Shown here one piece after another: positions 7,176-12,240 of a stretch of DNA of 12,240 nucleotides. Both the position numbers and the translations under genes were made by a program. How positions within the stretch are numbered: the stretch's first letter is position 1; every line of letters starts with the position of its first letter. The notes beneath the pieces are model-generated. The model was not told the origin of the DNA and ran no database searches. It worked only from the letters and a program-made list of their open reading frames with translations. This DNA is from an uncultured Haemophilus sp. (GTDB taxonomy: Bacteria; Pseudomonadota; Gammaproteobacteria; Enterobacterales; Pasteurellaceae), in NCBI RefSeq assembly GCF_937976265.1, contig NZ_CALJRX010000041.1, forward strand, positions 1 through 12,240, read 5' to 3'.

Positions 7176-8053
7176 CGTTTTGCTCGAGGATGGGCTTGAT
7201 CATACACTTCTGCAAGATGTTGGAAATTCAAATGCGTATAAATTTGCGTGGTGGACAAATTGCTGTGCCCTAAAAGCTCTTGAACAGCCCGCAAATCTGA
7301 ACTCGCTTCCAGCATATGAGTGGCAAAAGAGTGGCGTAGTTTATGTGGGTTGAGATGACTATTTAATCCTTGGCGAATGCCCCAGGTTTCCATTCGCTTT
7401 TGAATAGAGCGATGCGTGAGGCGATTTCCCTGTTGGCTCACAAAAAGCGCTTCATCTTTAGGATTAAATAAAGGGCGTACTTTCAACCATTGCTGAATTG
7501 CATGAGAAGCATAACGTCCAAAAGGCACAATACGTTCTTTGTTTCCTTTACCAATCACTCTGACTTCACGTACACGAGTGTTAATACTATTGAGGTTTAA
7601 GCCTTGTAATTCAGATAAGCGAAGCCCTGAGCTATACATCAATTCCATCATCGCACGATCACGCAAATCAATAGGCTCTTTGCTGTCATTTGAAAGCAAT
7701 TTTTGGACTTGCTCAGCATCAATATTTTTCGGTAAATGCTTGCCTTGTTTCGGTGCTGAAATACCCGTTGCGGGATTCACTTTCATTTGACCTTGCTGCA
7801 CAAGATAGCTGAAGAACTGACGAAGGGCTGATAAACGTAACGCTAAGCTCTTTTCTTTTAAACCTTGCTTACGGCTTTCCGCCAAAATAAGACGAACCAC
7901 ACTAGGATTCACTTGCTGCCAGTGCTGAATACCTTTTTCAGCCAAAATCGCTAAAATCGCATCCAGTTGATGTTGATAATTGGTGAGCGTATGTGGGCTT
8001 ACTTGGCGTTCAATTCGCAAGTAATCCCAATATTGATTGAGGAGTGTATGCAT
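7166..8053 (-). CDS. xerC: Tyrosine recombinase XerC
   Basis: XerC works with XerD at the dif site, under FtsK control, to resolve chromosome dimers before division. The 295-residue protein has an N-terminal SAM-like core-binding domain (about 1-90) and a C-terminal catalytic domain. All six active-site residues are present: R145 (SSGLR), K169 (IGKG), H237 and R240 (NPHKLRHSF), H263 (LGHSNLSTTQ) and the nucleophile Y272 (IYTH). The length matches E. coli XerC (298). I prefer XerC over XerD from its overall resemblance to XerC and because the gene neighbourhood resembles the H. influenzae xerC region as I remember it. The ATG overlaps the upstream GNAT stop by one base (TAATG) without a clear Shine-Dalgarno sequence, so translation is probably coupled. 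It lies in a chromosomal housekeeping setting, with no sign of an integron or phage. Confidence 0.93.
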   Translation of the reverse strand: MHTLLNQYWDYLRIERQVSPHTLTNYQHQLDAILAILAEKGIQHWQQVNPSVVRLILAESRKQGLKEKSLALRLSALRQFFSYLVQQGQMKVNPATGISAPKQGKHLPKNIDAEQVQKLLSNDSKEPIDLRDRAMMELMYSSGLRLSELQGLNLNSINTRVREVRVIGKGNKERIVPFGRYASHAIQQWLKVRPLFNPKDEALFVSQQGNRLTHRSIQKRMETWGIRQGLNSHLNPHKLRHSFATHMLEASSDLRAVQELLGHSNLSTTQIYTHLNFQHLAEVYDQAHPRAKRKK

Positions 8054-8487
8054 TAGAGAGTTAATTCAAACAAACTTTTTTTCGTGTTTAGTTTAAATCC
8101 TTCGCGTTCTAAAATACTCTGTTGGGCTTGGCTTAATTCTGCCACTAAACGATTAGATTGTGTATAACGGACAAACTCTTTCGCTTTAGAAATAAGGGCA
8201 GCATAAATCTCGGCTTGATGTTTATCTTCTTTTACAAAAATATCGGTTAATTGCCAATAGCGTTGTAGTTGTAAAGCGGATAAGCGAGGATAAAGTTGAA
8301 CAAAACCAATCGCCTGTGAGTTTTCGTTTACAGCAACAAAAAACATGCTTTCATTAAAACGTATACGATTCGTTAAAAAGGTTAAAGTGCGGTCAGGATT
8401 TTCACTCATTCCGTTGGCAAGTCGATAGGCTTCAAAGAGCGGAGCAAGCACTTCTATATTCCATTGTTCGGCTTTGAAAATTTTCAT
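8053..8487 (-). CDS. GNAT-family N-acetyltransferase-like protein
   Basis: The 144-residue protein has the strand-helix order of a GNAT acetyltransferase: an N-terminal helix region, FFVAVNENSQAIGFVQLYP (49-67) as the central strands, QLTDIFVKEDKH (79-90) as the strand leading to the acetyl-CoA loop, and a C-terminal ILEREGFKLN (125-134) typical of the family. The usual acetyl-CoA loop (R/Q-x-x-G-x-G/A) is not recognisable; the position reads DKHQAEIYAAL. Either the cofactor site is divergent or catalysis is lost. The substrate is unknown. The gene is upstream of xerC, overlapping it by one base, so the two are likely cotranscribed. The start ATG at 8487 has only a weak Shine-Dalgarno match (GGT). 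Confidence 0.78.
   Translation of the reverse strand: MKIFKAEQWNIEVLAPLFEAYRLANGMSENPDRTLTFLTNRIRFNESMFFVAVNENSQAIGFVQLYPRLSALQLQRYWQLTDIFVKEDKHQAEIYAALISKAKEFVRYTQSNRLVAELSQAQQSILEREGFKLNTKKSLFELTL
8385..8393 (+). other. DNA uptake signal sequence (USS)
   Basis: Exact AAGTGCGGT, inside the minus-strand GNAT gene near its 5' end. On the coding strand it is read out of codon phase, through Asp-Arg-Thr-Leu. Confidence 0.9.
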
Positions 8488-8512
8488 TGTTACCAGACCT
8501 ATTTTCCGTTTA

Positions 8513-8518
8513 TTTATA
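8513..8518 (-). promoter_or_regulatory. Possible -10 box for the GNAT-xerC pair
   Basis: The minus strand reads TATAAA, 25 bases upstream of the GNAT ATG, which would give a start near 8506. There is no convincing -35, and the region is A/T-rich, so chance matches are likely. Confidence 0.3.
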
Positions 8519-8606
8519 AAATTGGTTATTTTTTATCGGTTCCGTACAGTAGATTGTAGCTTTTTAGCACAAAATAATCATCATTTCCCCAAAAAAATTT
8601 TCAAAA

Positions 8607-8648
8607 TGTGATTTTGCACAAAGAAATCTGCCTAAAGTTTGGTATAGT
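8607..8648 (+). promoter_or_regulatory. tpiA promoter: extended -10 with possible CRP site
   Basis: TATAGT (8643-8648) is preceded by TG and one base (8640-8642), which makes an extended -10 element. It predicts a start near 8655. No -35 lies at normal spacing; TTGCAC (8614-8619) is 23 bases away. Upstream, 8607-8622 reads TGTGA-N6-ACAAA, a perfect left CRP half-site and a 3-of-5 right half. Its centre is about 40-41 bases before the predicted start, the class II position. The extended -10 is well supported; the CRP part is tentative. Confidence 0.55.
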
Positions 8649-8686
8649 AAACATACTTTTTATTTATTCAATATGGAGAAACAAAA

Positions 8687-9478
8687 ATGGCACGTCGTCC
8701 TTTAGTAATGGGTAACTGGAAATTAAACGGTTCCAAAGCGTTCACCAAAGAATTAATCGAAGGATTAAAAGCAGAATTACATGATGTAACAGGTTGTGAT
8801 GTGGCAATTGCCCCACCAGTGATGTATTTAGGTACGGCTGAAGCAGCACTTTCTGGTTGTGGTTGCAGCTGTGGCGGTAAAAGTGTGATTCAGTTAGGTG
8901 CACAAAACGTTGATGTGAATGTTAAAGGTGCTTTCACAGGTGATATTTCAACTGAAATGTTAAAAGATTTTGGTGCAAAATACATCATTATCGGTCACTC
9001 TGAGCGTCGTACTTACCACAAAGAAAGCGACGAATTCGTAGCGAAAAAATTTGGTGCATTAAAAGAAGCCGGTTTAGTACCAGTATTATGTATCGGTGAA
9101 ACTGAAGCTGAAAACGAAGCAGGCAAAACTGAAGAAGTATGTGCACGTCAAATTGATGCAGTCATCAACGCATTAGGCGTAGAAGCATTTAATGGTGCAG
9201 TGATTGCTTACGAACCAATTTGGGCAATCGGCACGGGCAAATCAGCGACTCCAGCACAAGCACAAGCTGTTCATGCATTTATCCGTGGCCACATCGCAGC
9301 AAAATCACAAGCTGTAGCAGATCAAGTGATCATTCAATACGGTGGTTCAGTAAATGATGCTAACGCAGCAGAATTATTCACTCAACCGGATATCGATGGT
9401 GCATTAGTGGGCGGTGCTTCACTTAAAGCGCCTGCATTTGCGGTAATCGTGAAAGCAGCGGCAGCAGCGAAAAACTAA
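8687..9478 (+). CDS. tpiA: Triosephosphate isomerase
   Basis: TpiA interconverts dihydroxyacetone phosphate and glyceraldehyde 3-phosphate in glycolysis and gluconeogenesis, as a cytoplasmic dimer. The active site is complete: N10 and K12 (GNWKLNG), H104 (IIGHSERRTYHKESDE), E176 (AYEPIWAIGTGKS, with the closing loop 6 right after it), then YGGSVN and the phosphate-binding GGASL. At 263 residues it is eight longer than E. coli TpiA (255). The extra length is partly a Cys/Gly-rich insert, SGCGCSCGG (56-64), before the LGAQNVD strand, which I recall also in H. influenzae TpiA. The Shine-Dalgarno GGAGA (8675-8679) is seven bases before the ATG. It is a single-gene unit, with its own promoter upstream and a hairpin terminator shared with the converging glycosyltransferase. 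Codons look like those of a highly expressed gene. Confidence 0.98.
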   Translation: MARRPLVMGNWKLNGSKAFTKELIEGLKAELHDVTGCDVAIAPPVMYLGTAEAALSGCGCSCGGKSVIQLGAQNVDVNVKGAFTGDISTEMLKDFGAKYIIIGHSERRTYHKESDEFVAKKFGALKEAGLVPVLCIGETEAENEAGKTEEVCARQIDAVINALGVEAFNGAVIAYEPIWAIGTGKSATPAQAQAVHAFIRGHIAAKSQAVADQVIIQYGGSVNDANAAELFTQPDIDGALVGGASLKAPAFAVIVKAAAAAKN

Positions 9479-9501
9479 TTTTTCTTGTTCTAAAAGAAAT
9501 A

Positions 9502-9539
9502 AAAAAGAGCGGTTAATTTTGATTTGACCGCTCTTTTTG
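9502..9539. terminator. Bidirectional terminator between tpiA and the glycosyltransferase
   Basis: The left arm aaaaagagcggt (9502-9513) pairs perfectly with accgctcttttt (9527-9538), and a further G-U and two A-U pairs extend the stem to a seven-base loop. It has an A-run on one side and a T-run on the other, so it can terminate both converging transcripts. The arms are an uptake-signal-like sequence with one base changed in each (AAGAGCGGT and ACCGCTCTT). Confidence 0.92.
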
Positions 9540-9546
9540 TTTTTGA

Positions 9547-10305
9547 TTAATGTTGATTACGCTCCCATAAATCAGCATACTTCACAAAGGTGGAATGGGC
9601 CGAAAGTACCGCAAGCAGAAAACCTTGTTTTCCATCTAAGAAACCGGCTTTTAAAATGTACATTTTGACAAAGCAACCAATGGCATGACTGACACCTTGC
9701 CACAATGTTGCTTTTTTACCTTTAGCTTGGCGTTGATCTGCCCAAGCCTTGGCATAGCCTGCAGATTTTACCAAATAGTGATGAATGCTTTTATAGGTGA
9801 AATGCTCTAGATCTCCAGTTAATTTCTGTACTTTCGTGTTTTCAGGATAAACCACTTTTTCATGAACCAGAGAATCATTATATCCCGCATAATTTGTGCG
9901 ATATAAACGCACCACATAATCCGGATACCAACCGGAATGACGAATTTCACGTCCAAATACTTCACTCACACGAGGAATATCATAAACCGTATTTGGCGTA
10001 TCTTGTTGAACCGCTTGTTGAATGGATTCACGCAGTTTTGGTGTGACGCGTTCATCGGCATCTAGCCACAAAACATAATCACTGGTGACATATTGTTGTG
10101 CACGTTGGCGTTGTTTACCAAAACCTGGCCAATCAGGGTGCGAATAAAATTTTGCACCATATTGTTCCGCAATTTCTTGCGTGTTATCAGTACTGCCTGA
10201 ATCGACGATAATGATTTCATCTACCCAATCTTTTACCGTATCGAGACATTGAGCGAGATTTGCCGCTTCATTTTTGACAATCATGGCAATGCTAATTGTT
10301 GGCAT
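9547..10305 (-). CDS. lgtF: LPS core glycosyltransferase, family 2 (LgtF/WaaE type)
   Basis: This 252-residue cytoplasmic GT-A enzyme opens with ISIAMIVKNEAANL, followed by the nucleotide-sugar motif VDSGSTDNT (34-42) and the metal-binding DAD of LWLDADERV (D82-A83-D84), all typical of glycosyltransferase family 2. The later HSGWYPDYVVRLYR segment is characteristic of the WaaE/KdtX/LgtF subgroup. In Haemophilus LgtF adds the first beta-glucose to heptose I of the inner core. The position next to waaA-coaD, as for waaE in enterobacteria, supports that role. The ATG at 10305 has a Shine-Dalgarno (AGGA) about eight bases upstream. It is divergent from waaA across 61 bases and convergent with tpiA. 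The family call is strong; the exact sugar and acceptor are inferred from context and memory of the H. influenzae homologue. Confidence 0.88.
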   Translation of the reverse strand: MPTISIAMIVKNEAANLAQCLDTVKDWVDEIIIVDSGSTDNTQEIAEQYGAKFYSHPDWPGFGKQRQRAQQYVTSDYVLWLDADERVTPKLRESIQQAVQQDTPNTVYDIPRVSEVFGREIRHSGWYPDYVVRLYRTNYAGYNDSLVHEKVVYPENTKVQKLTGDLEHFTYKSIHHYLVKSAGYAKAWADQRQAKGKKATLWQGVSHAIGCFVKMYILKAGFLDGKQGFLLAVLSAHSTFVKYADLWERNQH

Positions 10306-10324
10306 ATTTTGATCCTTTTTTTGC

Positions 10325-10330
10325 TATACT
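10325..10330 (+). promoter_or_regulatory. Extended -10 promoter of waaA
   Basis: TATACT preceded by TGc (10322-10324) makes an extended -10, predicting a start near 10337 and a 30-base leader. No -35 is evident, as is common for this promoter class. Confidence 0.55.
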
Positions 10331-10346
10331 AGCCGAAATTTTTGTC

Positions 10347-10352
10347 AGTATA
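10347..10352 (-). promoter_or_regulatory. Candidate -10 box of the lgtF-like gene
   Basis: The minus strand reads TATACT, predicting a start near 10340 and a leader of about 35 bases. It faces the waaA -10 at 10325-10330, so the two divergent promoters overlap. The -35 would lie at about 10369-10375, inside waaA, and is not recognisable. Confidence 0.4.
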
Positions 10353-10366
10353 ACCGAATTTATTTT

Positions 10367-11662
10367 ATGTGGCGTTTTTTTTATACTAGCCTGATGTATC
10401 TAATTCAGCCTTTTGTGCTGTTCTTCATGTTGCTACGAAGTCTCAAGGCTCCTAATTATCGCAAGCGTTTAGGTGAGCGATATGGTATTTATGCGAATCT
10501 TGTTAAGCCTGCAGAAGATGGGATCGTCATTCATGCTGCATCGGTAGGGGAAGTGATTGCCGCTACGCCGCTAGTAAAACGCATTCAGAAGGAATACCCG
10601 AATTTACCAATCACATTTACAACGGTCACGCCAACAGGCTCTGAACGTGTAAAAGCTGCGTTCGGGGATAGCGTGACGCATTGCTATTTGCCTTACGATT
10701 TACCTTGTGTCATCAATCGTTTTATTGATTTTATTCAGCCTAAAGTATTCATTGTGATTGAAACAGAACTTTGGCCGAATTTGATTGATTGTTTGGCTCA
10801 TCGAAATATTCCTTTCATTGTTGCCAATGCACGCCTTTCTGTACGTTCAGCCAGACGTTACGGCAAGGTAAAAAAACGCTTACAAAGAATGTTTTCTCAA
10901 ATCAGCTTGATTGCACCGCAGGATAGTATCAGTGGAAAGCGTTATTTAGAGTTAGGTTATGAAAAAGATCGCCTTCAATTAACCGGCAATATTAAATATG
11001 ATCTTGTAGTCAGTGATGAATTACTCAAAAACATTGCAACACTTCATGAGAGCTGGGCGAAAGATCGCCAGATTTGGATTGCGGCGAGCACCCATGAAGG
11101 GGAAGAAGAACTCATTTTACAAGCGCATCATTTGTTACTGAAAAAACATCCAAACTTGCTGTTATTGCTCGTGCCTCGTCATCCTGAACGTTTTAATCCT
11201 GTGGCAGGTTTAATTGAAAAAGCCAACTTTAACTTTATTCGTCGTTCAACGGGGGAGACTCCTTCAGAAAATACCCAAGTGATTCTGGGTGATACCATGG
11301 GCGAGTTGATGTTGATGTATGGTATTTCAGATATTGCGTTTGTCGGCGGAAGTTTGGTCAAACATGGTGGACATAATCCTCTAGAGCCTTTGGCGTTTAA
11401 ATTACCTGTTGTGAGTGGAAAGCATACCTTCAATTTCCCTGAAGTTTTTACCTCGCTCTTAGAAGTACAAGGTGTGTTGCAAATCAACTCCACAGAGAAA
11501 GCGTTGGCAGAGATTATTGATAAGTTATTGAATTCAAAAGAAGCACGTCAGCGTTTAGGCAATGCAGGTTACGAGGTATTAATCGAAAATCGTGGCGCAT
11601 TACAGCGTCTTTTAGATTTGCTTCATCCTTATTTAACCCATATTTCGGAGAACCATAAATGA
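10367..11662 (+). CDS. waaA: Kdo transferase WaaA (KdtA)
   Basis: WaaA transfers Kdo from CMP-Kdo to the lipid A precursor at the inner face of the cytoplasmic membrane, the first step of LPS core assembly. The 431-residue protein is a family 30 glycosyltransferase. An N-terminal hydrophobic anchor (about 5-24) is followed by YRKRLGERYG, then HAASVGE with E62, the likely catalytic base by alignment with E. coli E60. TETELWPNLI-like, ASTHEGEEE, LVPRHPERF and FVGGSLVKHGGHNPLEP follow, the last few forming the CMP-sugar half. Haemophilus WaaA is known to add a single Kdo, but that cannot be read from this sequence. The start fits the family N-terminus, although no Shine-Dalgarno is seen. The stop overlaps coaD by four bases, so waaA and coaD form an operon, as in enterobacteria. 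Confidence 0.96.
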   Translation: MWRFFYTSLMYLIQPFVLFFMLLRSLKAPNYRKRLGERYGIYANLVKPAEDGIVIHAASVGEVIAATPLVKRIQKEYPNLPITFTTVTPTGSERVKAAFGDSVTHCYLPYDLPCVINRFIDFIQPKVFIVIETELWPNLIDCLAHRNIPFIVANARLSVRSARRYGKVKKRLQRMFSQISLIAPQDSISGKRYLELGYEKDRLQLTGNIKYDLVVSDELLKNIATLHESWAKDRQIWIAASTHEGEEELILQAHHLLLKKHPNLLLLLVPRHPERFNPVAGLIEKANFNFIRRSTGETPSENTQVILGDTMGELMLMYGISDIAFVGGSLVKHGGHNPLEPLAFKLPVVSGKHTFNFPEVFTSLLEVQGVLQINSTEKALAEIIDKLLNSKEARQRLGNAGYEVLIENRGALQRLLDLLHPYLTHISENHK

Positions 11663-12135
11663 CAAGCGTAATTTACCCTGGCACGTTCGACCCGATCACC
11701 AACGGGCATTTAGATATCATTGCGCGAAGTGCGGTCATTTTTCCGAAAGTTTTTGTTGCGGTTGCGAATAGTCCGAGTAAAAAGCCATTGTTCTCATTGG
11801 AAGAACGCGTTGAGCTCGTGCGTCAATCGGTCGCTCATTTACCCAATGTGGAAGTATTTGGATTCTCTGATTTACTCGCGAATGAAATCAAAGCGAAAAA
11901 GATTACCGCGATTATTCGTGGCGTACGCACAACGACGGACTTCGAATATGAATTACAACTGGCTGCGTTAAACCGTTTATTAACCGATGGTGTGGATAGT
12001 TTGTTTTTCCCACCAACAGAAAAATGGGCGTTTGTGTCTTCCACGATTGTACGAGAAATTTATTTGCATCATGGGGATGTGAAAGAACTGGTGCCGGAAG
12101 CCGTCTATTTAGCCTTAAAAGCTCGTCGTGAATGA
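11659..12135 (+). CDS. coaD: Phosphopantetheine adenylyltransferase
   Basis: CoaD (formerly KdtB) adenylates 4'-phosphopantetheine with ATP to give dephospho-CoA, the penultimate step of coenzyme A synthesis. The 158-residue protein is of the usual length. It shows the nucleotidyltransferase signature TxGH as T14-N15-G16-H17 within YPGTFDPITNGH, the central IIRGVRTTTDFEYE substrate-binding segment, and VSSTIVRE (126-133), the family's second ATP motif (ISSTxVR). The ATG overlaps the waaA stop (ATGA at 11659-11662) and has a Shine-Dalgarno GGAG (11647-11650) eight bases upstream inside waaA. Its own stop overlaps the following lipoprotein start in the same way. An exact uptake signal lies at 11727-11735. 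Confidence 0.97.
   Translation: MTSVIYPGTFDPITNGHLDIIARSAVIFPKVFVAVANSPSKKPLFSLEERVELVRQSVAHLPNVEVFGFSDLLANEIKAKKITAIIRGVRTTTDFEYELQLAALNRLLTDGVDSLFFPPTEKWAFVSSTIVREIYLHHGDVKELVPEAVYLALKARRE
11727..11735 (+). other. DNA uptake signal sequence (USS)
   Basis: Exact AAGTGCGGT followed by catttttcc, inside coaD and read through Arg-Ser-Ala-Val. Confidence 0.92.
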
Positions 12136-12240
12136 AAAAAACACTTCTGATTTTAACCGCACTTTTAGCGTTAACTGGTTGTGGTACGGTGGTGAAATTA
12201 ATCGATCCATCGGAAAAATACACACCTTACGCGGGTGCGG
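12132..12240 (+). CDS. Small lipoprotein, N-terminal part (YceK/YidQ-like)
   Basis: The first 36 codons of a gene that leaves the window on the right. It begins MKKTLLILTALLALTGC, a lipoprotein signal peptide with lipobox LTGC and lipidated Cys17. The next residue is Gly, not Asp, so outer-membrane sorting is expected. The following GTVVKLIDPSEKYTPYAGA resembles the start of the YceK/YidQ lipoprotein family, whose function is unknown, but the fragment is too short to be sure. The ATG overlaps the coaD stop (ATGA), and no real Shine-Dalgarno is present, so translation is likely coupled to coaD. The lipoprotein call is firm; the family is tentative. Confidence 0.85.
   Translation, partial: MKKTLLILTALLALTGCGTVVKLIDPSEKYTPYAGA
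12156..12164 (-). other. DNA uptake signal sequence (USS) inside a lipoprotein signal peptide
   Basis: Exact ACCGCACTT on the plus strand. It supplies codons 9-11 (Thr-Ala-Leu) of the lipoprotein signal peptide, in the same frame as the copy in lptD. Confidence 0.92.

Noticed and set aside
7126..7353. Open frame of 75 codons on the plus strand after lptD
   Set aside because: It overlaps the lptD/xerC terminator region and is antisense to the catalytic end of xerC; the sequence is explained by xerC.
8614..8648. TTGCAC paired with TATAGT as a classical -35/-10 promoter for tpiA
   Set aside because: The spacing is 23 bases, well outside the usual 16-18; the extended -10 reading fits better.
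10010..10018. Exact ACCGCTTGT, the other Pasteurellaceae uptake-signal dialect (Actinobacillus pleuropneumoniae type)
   Set aside because: It is the only exact copy I found, in the glycosyltransferase gene and read through Gln-Ala-Val-Gln, whereas the Haemophilus-type signal occurs eight times. Chance is the simplest explanation.

Overview
The window is chromosomal core DNA from a member of the Pasteurellaceae, most likely genus Haemophilus. The nine-base Haemophilus-type DNA uptake signal (AAGTGCGGT or its complement ACCGCACTT) occurs exactly eight times, about one per 1.5 kb. Protein sequences, gene content and partial gene order (lipoprotein, coaD, waaA, lgtF-like; tag, aroE, tsaC, yrdD, yheS; xerC, GNAT, tpiA) resemble what I remember of H. 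influenzae. I cannot name the species; H. parainfluenzae or a relative would fit. I see no phage, insertion sequence, CRISPR array, tRNA or rRNA.

Layout. (1) Positions 1-166, minus: the 5' end of a luciferase-like flavin monooxygenase, transcribed divergently from the next block. (2) Positions 306-4692, plus: a tight five-gene run, yheS (ABC-F ribosome-associated ATPase), yrdD (four zinc ribbons), tsaC (first step of tRNA t6A synthesis), aroE (shikimate dehydrogenase) and tag (3-methyladenine glycosylase), with junctions of 9, -4, 3 and -4 bases. (3) Positions 4739-7081, plus: lptD, the outer-membrane LPS translocon, with its own candidate promoter and a strong terminator. (4) Positions 7166-8487, minus: a GNAT-like gene and xerC, overlapping by one base and convergent with lptD. 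(5) Positions 8687-9478, plus: tpiA with an extended -10 promoter and a hairpin terminator shared with the next gene. (6) Positions 9547-10305, minus: a family 2 glycosyltransferase of the LgtF/WaaE type. (7) Positions 10367-12240, plus: waaA, coaD and the start of a small lipoprotein gene, each overlapping the next by four bases (ATGA).

How the genes relate. LgtF-like transferase and WaaA build the LPS inner core, and LptD places finished LPS in the outer membrane, so half of the window concerns the envelope. The first block concerns translation (YheS, TsaC) with shikimate metabolism and DNA repair. XerC, TpiA and CoaD are housekeeping functions.

I found no convincing undescribed system. 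All complete genes are intact members of known families. The more interesting signals are small: uptake sequences read in the same Thr-Ala-Leu frame, two of them inside Sec signal peptides; uptake-like inverted repeats used as terminators; a tpiA promoter with a possible class II CRP site; and a yheS start without a Shine-Dalgarno sequence.
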